Origin: Gemmatimonadota bacterium
GTDB taxonomy: Bacteria; Gemmatimonadota; Gemmatimonadetes; Gemmatimonadales; Gemmatimonadaceae
Assembly: GCA_028287235.1 (NCBI GenBank)
Contig: JAQBQB010000005.1
Location: forward strand, 39,300 to 103,299
Length of the DNA stretch: 64,000 nt
Direction of reading: 5' to 3'
The notes below the pieces were generated by a model. The model was not told the origin of the DNA, made no database searches, and saw only the letters and a list, made by a program, of their open reading frames with translations. Shown here one piece after another: positions 17,980 to 27,094 of the stretch. Both the position numbers and the translations under genes were made by a program. The stretch's first letter is position 1, and each line of letters begins with the position of its first letter.

Positions 17980-19473
17980 ATGCGCCTACGCCTTTCAGCA
18001 GCTCTCGCACTCGCTCTCGCGCTGTCGTCGCCCGCCGGCGCCCAGACGTCTCCCCCACCCGTGAACCGCGAGTTCCGCGCGGTGTGGGTGGCGACTGTTG
18101 GGAACATCGACTGGCCCTCCAAGCCCGGCCTCAGCACGTGGGATCAGCAGCGCGAGCTGCTCGGCATTCTCGATCGCGTCGCCGCGCTCAACATGAACGC
18201 GGTCGTGCTGCAGGTGCGGCCCGGCGCCGACGCATTCTTCGCGTCGCCCTATGAGCCCTGGTCGCAGTACCTGACGGGCCGGCAGGGACGCGCCCCCGAT
18301 CCCGCGTGGGATCCGCTCGCCTTCGCCGTTGAGCAGGCGCACAAACGCGGACTCGAGCTGCACGCCTGGTTCAATCCCTACCGCGCGCACTACACGCGCG
18401 ACTCGTTGGGCGCGGCGAACACACACATCTCGAAAACAAATCCGGAGCTCGTCCGCCGGTACGGCACCTTCCTCTGGATGGATCCGGGCGACCCGGAAGT
18501 CCGCCGCCGCTCCGTGCGCGCGATCGTCGACGTCGTGAAGCGGTACGACGTCGACGGCGTGCACATCGACGATTACTTCTATCCGTACCCGGAAAACGAC
18601 TCGGCGGGCAAGCCCGCCGACTTTCCAGATTCATCGACGTATGCCCGCTATCGAGCGCGCGGCGGCACGCTTGGCAGAGACGACTGGCGGCGTGACAACG
18701 TCGACCGGCTCGTGGACACCTTGTACAAGACCGTCCACGCGACGAAGCCGTGGGTGAGAGTCGGCGTCAGCCCGTTCGGCATCTGGCGTCCGGGCAATCC
18801 GGCGCAGATCAAAGGGTTCGACGCGTACACCCAGATCTACGCCGACTCGAAGAAGTGGCTGCAGCGCGGGTCGCTCGACTACATCGCGCCGCAGCTGTAC
18901 TGGCCAATCAAGCCGCCCGACCAGAGCTTCCCGGTGCTGTACGATTGGTGGCTGGCGCAGAACACCAAGAAGCGCCACGTCTGGCCGGGGCTCGCGACGT
19001 ATCGCGTGACCGAGAACAGTGCGCGGCACATCGCGGCGGAAGAGATCGTCGACGAGATCGATTCGATCCGCGCGCGCGGCGGCGACATGGGCCATATCCA
19101 TTTCAACATGACCGCGCTCATGAAGAACCCGGACAGCCTCGTCGAGAAGCTGTCCGCGCTCTACGCCGTTCCGGCGCTCGTACCCGCCTCACCCTGGCTC
19201 GGCGCGAAGCCACCTGCGCGCCCGTCCGCGTCACTTCACCGCGACGCTGCGACGAACGACTACGTCCTCGCGCTCGCGCCGAAAGCGGGAGAGGCGGTTT
19301 GGCTGTGGGCCGTGCGCACCGAGGTTGGTGGCGAGTGGAAGCAGGAAGTGCTGCCGGGATGGCTGCGCGCGCACGCGCTGCTCTATCCGGACATCGGGCG
19401 CGTCTACGTGACTGCAGTGAGCCGCACCGGAATCGCGAGCGCACCGGCGGTGATCGACAAACCGCCGCGCTAG
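17980..19473 (+). CDS. Secreted glycosyl hydrolase-like 10 (GHL10/DUF187) protein
   Basis: 497 residues with a signal peptide (RLSAALALALALSSPAGAQ). GHL10 landmarks: EFRAVWVATVGNIDWPSK, MNAVVLQVRPGADAFF, HAWFNPYRAH, VDGVHIDDYFYPYP (acidic pair likely catalytic), WVRVGVSPFGIWR and LDYIAPQLYWPI. These form a TIM-barrel related to the DigH amidase/glycosidase that acts on denuded peptidoglycan. A C-terminal Fn3-like domain (about 400-497) follows. The proposed role is cell-wall glycan hydrolysis. Convergent with the dipeptidase gene. Confidence 0.9.
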   Translation: MRLRLSAALALALALSSPAGAQTSPPPVNREFRAVWVATVGNIDWPSKPGLSTWDQQRELLGILDRVAALNMNAVVLQVRPGADAFFASPYEPWSQYLTGRQGRAPDPAWDPLAFAVEQAHKRGLELHAWFNPYRAHYTRDSLGAANTHISKTNPELVRRYGTFLWMDPGDPEVRRRSVRAIVDVVKRYDVDGVHIDDYFYPYPENDSAGKPADFPDSSTYARYRARGGTLGRDDWRRDNVDRLVDTLYKTVHATKPWVRVGVSPFGIWRPGNPAQIKGFDAYTQIYADSKKWLQRGSLDYIAPQLYWPIKPPDQSFPVLYDWWLAQNTKKRHVWPGLATYRVTENSARHIAAEEIVDEIDSIRARGGDMGHIHFNMTALMKNPDSLVEKLSALYAVPALVPASPWLGAKPPARPSASLHRDAATNDYVLALAPKAGEAVWLWAVRTEVGGEWKQEVLPGWLRAHALLYPDIGRVYVTAVSRTGIASAPAVIDKPPR

Positions 19474-19513
19474 CGGCGACGTCGTCCCCCGGCCGCTTCG
19501 CTCGCGAGGACAA

Positions 19514-20809
19514 CTAGGCTCGCGTCTTCGCCCGCTTCTGATTCTCCCCCATGACGCGCAGCACATTGCCGCCCCACAGCTTCCGGATGTCATCCTCGCT
19601 GTAGCCGCGGCGCACGAGCTCCAGTGTCACGTTGAACGTCTCGTCGGCGCCGTTCCAGCCTTTCACGCCGCCGCCGCCGTCGAAGTCCGAGCTGATGCCG
19701 ACGTGATCGATTCCCGCCACCTTCACGGCGTGATCGATGTGATTCACGAAATCCTGTACGTTGGCCGACGGCCACCGCGTCTCGATCTCCGCCATGCGGC
19801 GATCGTACTCCGCAAGCTTCTCCGGCGCCAACGAGGCGCGCTGATTCCCGCGCCCGCCGCCACCGCCGCGCGCCGGGGCCGGTCCAAAGAACTCTTCGTT
19901 GAGCTTGCGCACCGCCGTGTCGCGCACCGCCGGCTGCACCTTCACATAGCCGGTGAACGCCACCGTCTGCATCACGCCGTTGTTCCGCTTGATTGCCGCG
20001 AGCATCTCGTCATCCATGTTGCGCGGCACGTTGGCGATGGCCGTGGTGCTCGAGTGCGAGCCGATCACCGGAGACGTCGACAGCGCGGTCGCCTGCATCA
20101 TGCACTCCTTCGACACGTGCGACACGTCGACCATCATGCCGACGCGATTCATCTCGGCCACCACCTGCTTGCCGAACGGGCTGAGGCCGTGCCACTCCGG
20201 TCCCTTCGGATCGGTCGACGAGTCGCAGATGTTGTTGTTCGACGTGTGCGCCAGCGTCATGTAGCGCGCGCCGAGGTCGTAGTACGTCTTGATCAGGCTC
20301 AAATCGTGGCCGATCACCCAGCCGTTCTCGATGCCGATGCCGGCGATCAGCTTGCCCGAATTGTGAATCCGGATCACGTCCTCCGGCGTGTACGCAATCT
20401 CGATGAGATTCGGGTACATCTGCTCGGCCATGCGGTGGATCGCCGTGAACTTGGTCATCGCCCGCTGCTTGGCCACGGCGTCGCCGCTGTCGGTGCGCGC
20501 GCCCTGGCCAACGTACACGGCGAAGAAGGCCATGTCGTAGCCGCCGGCCTTCATCTTGTCGAGATTGACCTGCGACGGCATTGTCTTGGGGTCGGCGGCG
20601 GCCGTCGCGAAGTTGTCGGGGATGTCCTTGTGCGTGTCGATCGTGATGACGCGCGAGTGGATGGCGCGGGCACGAGCCACGAGATCCGCATCGCCTCCCG
20701 TGCTCGGCGCAGCCGAAGGCGATGCGGGGGACACGGGCGACGCGGTGCCGGCGGGGTGAGAACAGGCGGCGGCTGCCGCGGCGAAAACGAACAGCATACG
20801 GTGACGCAT
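19514..20809 (-). CDS. M19-family (renal dipeptidase-like) lipoprotein
   Basis: 431 residues from the ATG at 20809, chosen because it opens a lipoprotein signal (MRHRMLFVFAAAAAAC, Cys16). Membrane dipeptidase landmarks: VITIDTHKDIPDNF (first zinc ligands), LIAGIGIENGWVIG, DLGARYMTLAHTSNN, MMVDVSHVSKECM, VIGSHSSTTAI, and IDHVGISSDFDGG (Asp ligand) near the end, then LWGGNVLRVM. A Gly-rich insert sits around residue 330. It should hydrolyse dipeptides in the periplasm. Its start codon overlaps, on the other strand, an ATG at 20808. Confidence 0.92.
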   Translation of the reverse strand: MRHRMLFVFAAAAAACSHPAGTASPVSPASPSAAPSTGGDADLVARARAIHSRVITIDTHKDIPDNFATAAADPKTMPSQVNLDKMKAGGYDMAFFAVYVGQGARTDSGDAVAKQRAMTKFTAIHRMAEQMYPNLIEIAYTPEDVIRIHNSGKLIAGIGIENGWVIGHDLSLIKTYYDLGARYMTLAHTSNNNICDSSTDPKGPEWHGLSPFGKQVVAEMNRVGMMVDVSHVSKECMMQATALSTSPVIGSHSSTTAIANVPRNMDDEMLAAIKRNNGVMQTVAFTGYVKVQPAVRDTAVRKLNEEFFGPAPARGGGGGRGNQRASLAPEKLAEYDRRMAEIETRWPSANVQDFVNHIDHAVKVAGIDHVGISSDFDGGGGVKGWNGADETFNVTLELVRRGYSEDDIRKLWGGNVLRVMGENQKRAKTRA

Positions 20810-20870
20810 GGATGATCTCAGAGGTGGGAACGCTGACAATAGATCGTCGGACCGACGGTTCGTCCAGTCG

Positions 20871-21170
20871 ATGCGGCGCATCACGCTCGAGATCGTGATC
20901 GGATTCATCGGCGTGTACGCGGCGTTCGCGCTGACGGCGTACAAGGAGCGTCGCGACCAAGTCGAGCGCCGGCATCAGATCAAGCGCGCGCTCATCGCCG
21001 AGATCAGGCCGATCACCGAAACCGCGCGCAACAACGCCGTGCTATGGAGGCAGGCCATCGCGCGCTACGACTCGTCGGTGGCGGCCGGCAAGCCAATCGT
21101 CCGTCCATTCATCGAAACGGTCGCGCTGAACGATCACGTCTGGGAAGCGACGAAGCAGGGCGGTGGCTGA
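20871..21170 (+). CDS. Single-pass membrane protein, possibly 5' half of a frame-disrupted gene
   Basis: 99 residues from the ATG at 20871 (MRRITLEIVIGFIGVYAAFAL, one membrane helix, cytoplasmic Arg cluster). An earlier in-frame ATG at 20808 would overlap the divergent dipeptidase start. After the helix comes a charged helical stretch (YKERRDQVERRHQIKRALIAEI) and then NDHVWEATKQGGG before the stop. The next frame stays open from a GTG at 21163 for 65 more codons with coding-like GC-rich third positions, so the two parts may be one gene split by a frameshift. Family not recognised. Confidence 0.6.
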   Translation: MRRITLEIVIGFIGVYAAFALTAYKERRDQVERRHQIKRALIAEIRPITETARNNAVLWRQAIARYDSSVAAGKPIVRPFIETVALNDHVWEATKQGGG

Positions 21171-21360
21171 TTTCTCGATCAGGGAGATCCTTCCGCGTTC
21201 CGCGGCGGGGCCGAACGCGTTCTTCGTCCCCGGTACGACGAAATTGTTTCCGTCCTTCGAGCTCTACGGAAATGCGATGCGCCGGCTGGGCGCCATGGAT
21301 CAGTCGACGGTGTCCAACGGTGACAGCCTGCTGGTCCGGCTCGCTCGCGATACGATCTGA
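21163..21360 (+). CDS. Small ORF, possible 3' half of the preceding gene
   Basis: 65 residues from a GTG at 21163 that overlaps the previous stop by eight bases (GTGGCTGA). Third codon positions are strongly G/C, as in the neighbouring genes, which supports coding. The residues (MADFSIREILPRS, FELYGNAMRRLGAMDQST) look like the continuation of the helical domain upstream. Either it is translationally coupled, or a one-base indel separated it from 20871-21170. No independent family match. Confidence 0.45.
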   Translation: MADFSIREILPRSAAGPNAFFVPGTTKLFPSFELYGNAMRRLGAMDQSTVSNGDSLLVRLARDTI

Positions 21361-21395
21361 CGGTAGCGAGTACGGTGATTGCACTCTGACGGTGC

Positions 21396-22343
21396 ATGAA
21401 CCGCCACCCCGCCCCGGCCCGAACTCTACAAAAGCGCTATCGAGCGCTGGCGATCGCTCTCCTGGGCCTCTCCGCGGCCTGCGGCGGCTCCACAACCGAG
21501 CCCGACGGGCATTCGCCAATGGCTGACGTCGCCGCCGGCATCGCACAAGCGGCCGCGGCGGTCACGGGGCAGAAAGCGCCGATCGCCGACGCCTATGAAA
21601 AGGGCCGTTACGTCGGCTTCGACACGCACACGTATCCGGGCACGAGCACCATGCGCGCCTGGAAAAACGCGCCGGGCGCTCCGTACTCCTGGGTCGGGTA
21701 CTACCTGCCGTCGCCCTGCCACGCTGACAAATCGTGGACGGGCAAGCGCGACACGCTGCAAGCAATGGGCTGGGGCGTCGCCGTCGTCTACGTCGGACAG
21801 CAGACGTGGGGCAAGACGCCGCGCACGCTCACGCCCGCGCAGGCCGACGCCGCGCGGAAGCAGAGCGACTGCAATCAAAATCTCATGAGCGCCGCCGAAG
21901 GCACCGCGAACGCCAACGACGCGACCGCGAAAGCGGCGGCCGAAGGTTTTCAGAAAGGCGCCGTCGTCTTTCTCGATCTCGAGCGCGTGGAGAAAGTGCC
22001 GCAGGCGATGAAGGACTACTATCGCGCCTGGACGGCACGCATGCTCGCCAACGGCCAGTACCTGCCCGGCATCTACACGCACGAGCACAACGCGGCGGAG
22101 ATCTTCGCCGACGTGCAGAACGTGTTCAAGCAGGCGGGCGACACGACGACGCCGCGCTTCTGGATCGCCGGCGGCAAGGGGTTCGACGAAGGGCGCGCGC
22201 CGCAGGACGTCGGCTTCGCGTTCGCCGGCATGTGGCAGGGCGTGATCGACGTCGCGCGCTCCGTCGCGAACATCAAGCTGCCGGTCGACGTGAACGTGGG
22301 GTCGTGGAAGTCGCCGTCGGAGTCGGGCATCTCCGTCCAGTAG
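21396..22343 (+). CDS. DUF1906 (Rv2525c-like) glycoside-hydrolase-like lipoprotein
   Basis: 315 residues with a lipoprotein signal (ALAIALLGLSAAC, Cys29). From about residue 70 it reads as DUF1906: KGRYVGFDTHTYPG, VGYYLPSPCH, GWGVAVVYVGQQTWG, KGAVVFLDLERVE, GQYLPGIYTHEHNA, RFWIAGGKGFD. The family has a TIM-barrel like GH25-type lysozymes, with Asp/Glu (FLDLE) in the expected position. Likely a periplasmic cell-wall-active enzyme, although activity is unproven for the family. A single gene with intergenic gaps of 35 and 82 bases. Confidence 0.85.
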   Translation: MNRHPAPARTLQKRYRALAIALLGLSAACGGSTTEPDGHSPMADVAAGIAQAAAAVTGQKAPIADAYEKGRYVGFDTHTYPGTSTMRAWKNAPGAPYSWVGYYLPSPCHADKSWTGKRDTLQAMGWGVAVVYVGQQTWGKTPRTLTPAQADAARKQSDCNQNLMSAAEGTANANDATAKAAAEGFQKGAVVFLDLERVEKVPQAMKDYYRAWTARMLANGQYLPGIYTHEHNAAEIFADVQNVFKQAGDTTTPRFWIAGGKGFDEGRAPQDVGFAFAGMWQGVIDVARSVANIKLPVDVNVGSWKSPSESGISVQ

Positions 22344-22425
22344 CTCGCTCGAGCCTCACCTCGCGGGCGCGGCGAGTGCCGGGTACATTCCCCCGCGCAT
22401 TTCCCTACCTGACGTGAGGATATCG

Positions 22426-23553
22426 ATGAAGCGAATTGCACTCGTTGCGCTGCTGCTGGCGGCGCCGCTCGTTGCGCAGGACTCCACCGCTGGCCGCGGC
22501 CGCGGACGTGCCGGCGGTGGTGGAGGGGGCGGATGGACCGGCCCGATGGACAGTGTCCGCGCACGCCAGCTCTACGTGAGCAAAGATCCGAAGGACCTCC
22601 GCGGTTGCGTACCCGCGGTCTGTGAGCGCGGCCTCGTCGGCAAGCGGCGCACGGACAGCGTCTATGCGGCGAAGGCCCCGGGCCTGTACGAGTTTCAGAA
22701 GATCAAGTACAAGAGCCGCGCGGACGGCCTGGAGGTCCCCGCCTACGCCTTTTCGCCGATCGCCAAGGGTACGACGAAGCACGCGGCGCTCGTCTGGGTA
22801 CACGGCGGCGTCCACGGCGATTGGGACACGGGGCTGTTTCCCTTCATCGTCGAGGCGGTCAAGCGCGGCTACGTGGTCGTGACGCCCGACTACCGTGGCA
22901 GCACGGGCTTCGGCGACGAATGGATGAAGAAGATCGATTACGGCGGCAAGGAAGTAGACGACGTGCGCTCCGCCGCCGACTACCTCGCCACGCTCCCCTA
23001 CGTCGACGTCAACCGGCTCGGCATCATGGGCTGGAGCCACGGCGGCTTCATCACGTCGCACATTCTCTTCCGCGACAACAACCCGTTCAAGGCGGGCGCC
23101 GCGATCGTGCCGGTGACGAACCTCGTGTTCCGCCTGTCCGACCACGGTCCGAGCTACGCGCGCGACTACGCGGCCGAGGAGGGACTGCAAGGGCTGCCGT
23201 TCGAGAGCAACTGCGGCCCGAACCACGACACACCGTGCATCGACCTGTACCTCGAGCGCTCGCCGGTCTTCCACGTCGAGAACCTCAAGGTCCCGATGCT
23301 CGTGCACGTGGCGACGAACGACTGCGACGTCTTCTTCCGCGAAGACCAGCAGATGGTCTACACCCTCCGCGCGCTCAAGCCGACGCTCGCCGAGACGAAG
23401 ATCTACAAGGACCCTCCGCCGGGACGCGCGGGTTGCGGGCACACCTTCAGCCGGCGCGTGAATCCCGAGACGCTCCAGCGCGAGGACAGCCCGGAGCAGA
23501 TCGATTCGTGGAACCTGACGTGGGCATTTTTTGCGCGGACGCTGAAGCCGTAG
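22426..23553 (+). CDS. Secreted S9-like (prolyl oligopeptidase family) alpha/beta hydrolase
   Basis: 375 residues from the ATG at 22426 (AGGA five bases upstream; signal MKRIALVALLLAAPLVAQ). A Gly-rich spacer (25-37) precedes the hydrolase. The oxyanion HGG (VWVHGGVHGDW) is followed by the DYRGSTGFG motif, nucleophile Ser204 in GWSHGG, acid Asp in ATNDCDVFF and His in GCGHTFSRR. There is no beta-propeller, so it is the catalytic half only; it may be a peptidase or esterase. Ends just before a strong terminator. Confidence 0.88.
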   Translation: MKRIALVALLLAAPLVAQDSTAGRGRGRAGGGGGGGWTGPMDSVRARQLYVSKDPKDLRGCVPAVCERGLVGKRRTDSVYAAKAPGLYEFQKIKYKSRADGLEVPAYAFSPIAKGTTKHAALVWVHGGVHGDWDTGLFPFIVEAVKRGYVVVTPDYRGSTGFGDEWMKKIDYGGKEVDDVRSAADYLATLPYVDVNRLGIMGWSHGGFITSHILFRDNNPFKAGAAIVPVTNLVFRLSDHGPSYARDYAAEEGLQGLPFESNCGPNHDTPCIDLYLERSPVFHVENLKVPMLVHVATNDCDVFFREDQQMVYTLRALKPTLAETKIYKDPPPGRAGCGHTFSRRVNPETLQREDSPEQIDSWNLTWAFFARTLKP

Positions 23554-23568
23554 CTCGAGCCCCAGTAG

Positions 23569-23608
23569 AAAAAACGGCACCCCGAGCCATGCGCGGGGTG
23601 CCGTTTTT
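23569..23608. terminator. Bidirectional intrinsic terminator
   Basis: CGGCACCCCG/CGGGGTGCCG (23575-23584 and 23594-23603) pair perfectly with a nine-base loop, flanked by six A on the left and five T on the right. It serves the hydrolase on the plus strand and the small gene at 23659-23973 on the minus strand. Confidence 0.9.
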
Positions 23609-23658
23609 CCATCGCCAACATCAATCCGCGAGGCAGCGCGCCGCGCCGCGTGCGCGCG

Positions 23659-23973
23659 CTATACCTTGCTGCTCTCGTCCAATTGATCTTGCAGGCTCAC
23701 CGGATCAGTGTCGTGCGCCTCACCCGGCGCGAACGTATGGACGCGCAATTCCGTCTTGCGGGCCAACGCGACGAACAATCTGATGGGGAGGGTCGATCCT
23801 GGCGACGGCATCTTGCGATCTGCGCCTTCCGGCGCTGTGCTGTCGTAGACTCGCCAAAGTTCGCCGTAGCGATTGACGAGGAAGATCGACGTGAACTGCT
23901 GGATGACGCGGGGAGCGTCGTCCTTCGTGGGAATTACCGCCAAAGCAGCGGCCACACTACTCGCACTAACCAT
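23659..23973 (-). CDS. Small protein of unknown function
   Basis: 104 residues from the ATG at 23973 (GGAG nine bases upstream). Predicted mixed alpha/beta: RVIQQFTSIFLVNRYGELWRVYD, then TLPIRLFVALARKTELRVHTF and an acidic tail. No signal peptide or membrane span. Longer in-frame starts exist up to 24156 but cross a palindrome-rich, non-coding-looking stretch. Family not recognised. Confidence 0.55.
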   Translation of the reverse strand: MVSASSVAAALAVIPTKDDAPRVIQQFTSIFLVNRYGELWRVYDSTAPEGADRKMPSPGSTLPIRLFVALARKTELRVHTFAPGEAHDTDPVSLQDQLDESSKV

Positions 23974-24086
23974 GGTTGTCGACTCCGCGGGGGGCCCGTC
24001 GTCGGGCCCGTTACCGGAACTACGCGATACTGCAGTGGGGCGAATATGTGCACACCAGCAAGTTTCCACAACAGGTGCAGCAATTC

Positions 24087-24109
24087 TTGTATGCCGGGTC
24101 TGCATACAA
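24087..24109. promoter_or_regulatory. Operator-like palindrome
   Basis: TTGTATGC (24087-24094) and GCATACAA (24102-24109) form a perfect 8-bp dyad with a seven-base centre in an AT-richer patch upstream of the small gene starting at 23973. Symmetric dyads like this bind dimeric repressors; no regulator gene is adjacent. Confidence 0.35.
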
Positions 24110-24178
24110 TTGTGGGACGCCGCTCCATCCCCGCTCGCCGAGTGACGCGTTGCCAAACAGATGAGCCGATCCGCGCCC

Positions 24179-24790
24179 CTAGCGAACGTTCTTGCCGCCG
24201 ATCGATCCGCGCCGGTCGTCGAGCACGAAATGACTCTTGGCCGGCATCTGAATCGCCGCCAGCGCCTTGGCGTCGAGCGTGGTGTTCGCCGGGATGATCC
24301 CTTCGCGCTGTAGGAGGTACGCGGTCACCGCGTACGTCTGCTCCGATGTCAACGAGCCGGGAGCGGTAAGGGGCATGGCGCGGCGGATGTAGTCGTACAA
24401 CGTCGTGGCGTACGGCCAGTAGTTGCCGATCGTGCGAGGAATCTTGTAATCGCTCGCGAAGTCGAACGTCTTCGGTCCGCCGATCAGCTGCGGATAGGCC
24501 GGCGGCTTTCCTTCGCCGTTCGCGCCGTGGCAGGAAGCACAGGCGCCCGCGAACACCGCGGCGCCCTGCTCGGGCGTTCCACTGCCTGCCGGCAACCCCG
24601 CGCCGTCGGGCGACACGTCGATGTTCACCGCCGCGATCTCCGCGGGGCTCGCCGTGTGTCCGAGGTTGAACTGCTTCGGATCCTTGTCGCCCAGGTAGTC
24701 GTCGCGCGCGTCGAGGCGGCAGCCGGTCGTGGCGACCAGCGCAGCCACGGCGGCGGCCAGCGCCAGCCGGACGGTGGTGGCGTATGTCAT
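24179..24790 (-). CDS. Mono-haem cytochrome c lipoprotein
   Basis: 203 residues. Lipoprotein signal with Cys24 (VATTGC). One haem-binding site C84-A-S-C87-H88 and a likely distal ligand Met139 (RRAMPL) define a class I cytochrome c domain; the tail (145-203) is extended. The ATG overlaps the stop of the SoxC-like gene by four bases (ATGA), so it is translationally coupled. In this setting it should accept electrons from the molybdoenzyme and pass them to a terminal oxidase. Confidence 0.9.
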   Translation of the reverse strand: MTYATTVRLALAAAVAALVATTGCRLDARDDYLGDKDPKQFNLGHTASPAEIAAVNIDVSPDGAGLPAGSGTPEQGAAVFAGACASCHGANGEGKPPAYPQLIGGPKTFDFASDYKIPRTIGNYWPYATTLYDYIRRAMPLTAPGSLTSEQTYAVTAYLLQREGIIPANTTLDAKALAAIQMPAKSHFVLDDRRGSIGGKNVR

Positions 24791-26034
24791 GTCGCGGCCT
24801 CGAAGGTCACGGTGCCGTCGCGCGCGACGCGCCAGGCGCGGATCGAGTTGAAGTGGTAGTCGGTGCCCGGGCCGCGAACGGCCTCGAGCTGCGCCATCGT
24901 CGGCTGCACATAACCCGTATCATCCACGGCGCGGCTCATGAGCATACTCTCATTACCGTCCCATTGCCACATGTACTGGAACCGCGTGTGCACCTTGGGC
25001 GTGAGCGGCGACAGCAGCTCGGCTTCCACCCACGTTTTGCCGCCGTTGGTGCTGATGTCCACGCGCTGAATGCGCCCGCGACCGCTCCAGGCGATGCCCG
25101 ACACCGGCCACCAGCCCGGCCCCGACAGCTTCTGCGGATACGACGGCGACGTGATGATGGACTTCGCGTCCATCTCGAAGCTGAACATCCGGATCTTCTC
25201 TCCGGGAAGCGGATCGGTGTACTTGGACGTCTCCCACCGGGTCATGAACGGGTCGGTGCCGAGCTTGATGCGGCGCAGCCATTTGACGTTCATGTTGCCC
25301 TCGTAGCCCGGGAGCAGCAGGCGGATCGGAAACCCCTGCTCGGGACGAAGCGGCTCGCCGTTCTGCGCGTAGACGATCAACGCGTCGTCGCGGGCCTTCG
25401 TCATCGGCACGCTGCGCGACAACAGACACGCGTCGCCCCCTTCGGCGAGGAACCACTTCGCCTCCTTCTTGACTCCGGCCTCGTTGAGGAGCGTCATGAT
25501 GGGCACGCCGGTCCACTCGCTGTTGCTCGTCATGCCGTCGACCTGCTGCGGCGTCATCGCCGGCTTGGGCGTGCGATACGCCGCGCGGCCGTTGCCCGAG
25601 CATTCGATGAAATGGGTGCGCGTCACGGCGGGGAAGCGCTTCAGGTCCTCGACGCTGAACTCGATCGGACGGTCGACGAGCCCGTGCACCAGCAGCGTGT
25701 GCTTCGCCGGGTCGATCGTGGGAATGCCGGCGTGGATGCGCGTGAAGTGCAGGTCCGACGGCGTGATGGTGCCGGTGAAGTCCTGCAGGGGCGACAGTGC
25801 GGTGCCGGTGATCTCGCCCACGGGCGCGCGCTGCGGATTGACGAAGGGCGACCGCGAGCCGACCGCCGTGGTCGGCGCGCCCGGCACCTTGGTCGGGTCC
25901 GCCGGGACGACCGGCGGCGGCACGGCGGCTGCCTTCTGCTGGGCCTCGGCGGGCAGGTTGGTGAGCAACACCCCACCCGCCGCCGCGGCCGCGCCGGCGA
26001 TGAGCATTCGCCGGCTGATCGGCTTCTCGGTCAT
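24787..26034 (-). CDS. soxC: SoxC-like sulfite/sulfane dehydrogenase molybdopterin subunit
   Basis: 415 residues. A twin-arginine-like signal (ISRRMLIAGAAAAAGGV) points to export of a folded molybdoprotein. The oxidoreductase molybdopterin domain has the Mo-ligand Cys145 in FIECSGNGR, then SNSEWTGVPI and PGYEGNMNVKWLRRI; a C-terminal Mo-co dimerisation domain carries VSGIAWSGRGRIQRVDIS and YVQPTMAQL. It should oxidise sulfite or protein-bound sulfane sulfur in the periplasm. It sits between a TsdA-like cytochrome upstream and a mono-haem cytochrome downstream. The rest of the Sox system (SoxYZ, SoxB, SoxXA) is absent from the window, so a stand-alone sulfite dehydrogenase is equally possible. 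Confidence 0.85.
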   Translation of the reverse strand: MTEKPISRRMLIAGAAAAAGGVLLTNLPAEAQQKAAAVPPPVVPADPTKVPGAPTTAVGSRSPFVNPQRAPVGEITGTALSPLQDFTGTITPSDLHFTRIHAGIPTIDPAKHTLLVHGLVDRPIEFSVEDLKRFPAVTRTHFIECSGNGRAAYRTPKPAMTPQQVDGMTSNSEWTGVPIMTLLNEAGVKKEAKWFLAEGGDACLLSRSVPMTKARDDALIVYAQNGEPLRPEQGFPIRLLLPGYEGNMNVKWLRRIKLGTDPFMTRWETSKYTDPLPGEKIRMFSFEMDAKSIITSPSYPQKLSGPGWWPVSGIAWSGRGRIQRVDISTNGGKTWVEAELLSPLTPKVHTRFQYMWQWDGNESMLMSRAVDDTGYVQPTMAQLEAVRGPGTDYHFNSIRAWRVARDGTVTFEAAT

Positions 26035-26068
26035 GAGTATTCTCGAATTGTCGTCTGTCGCGTTCGCG

Positions 26069-27082
<1,014 letters not shown>

Positions 27083-27094
27083 CGTCTCCCGCGA

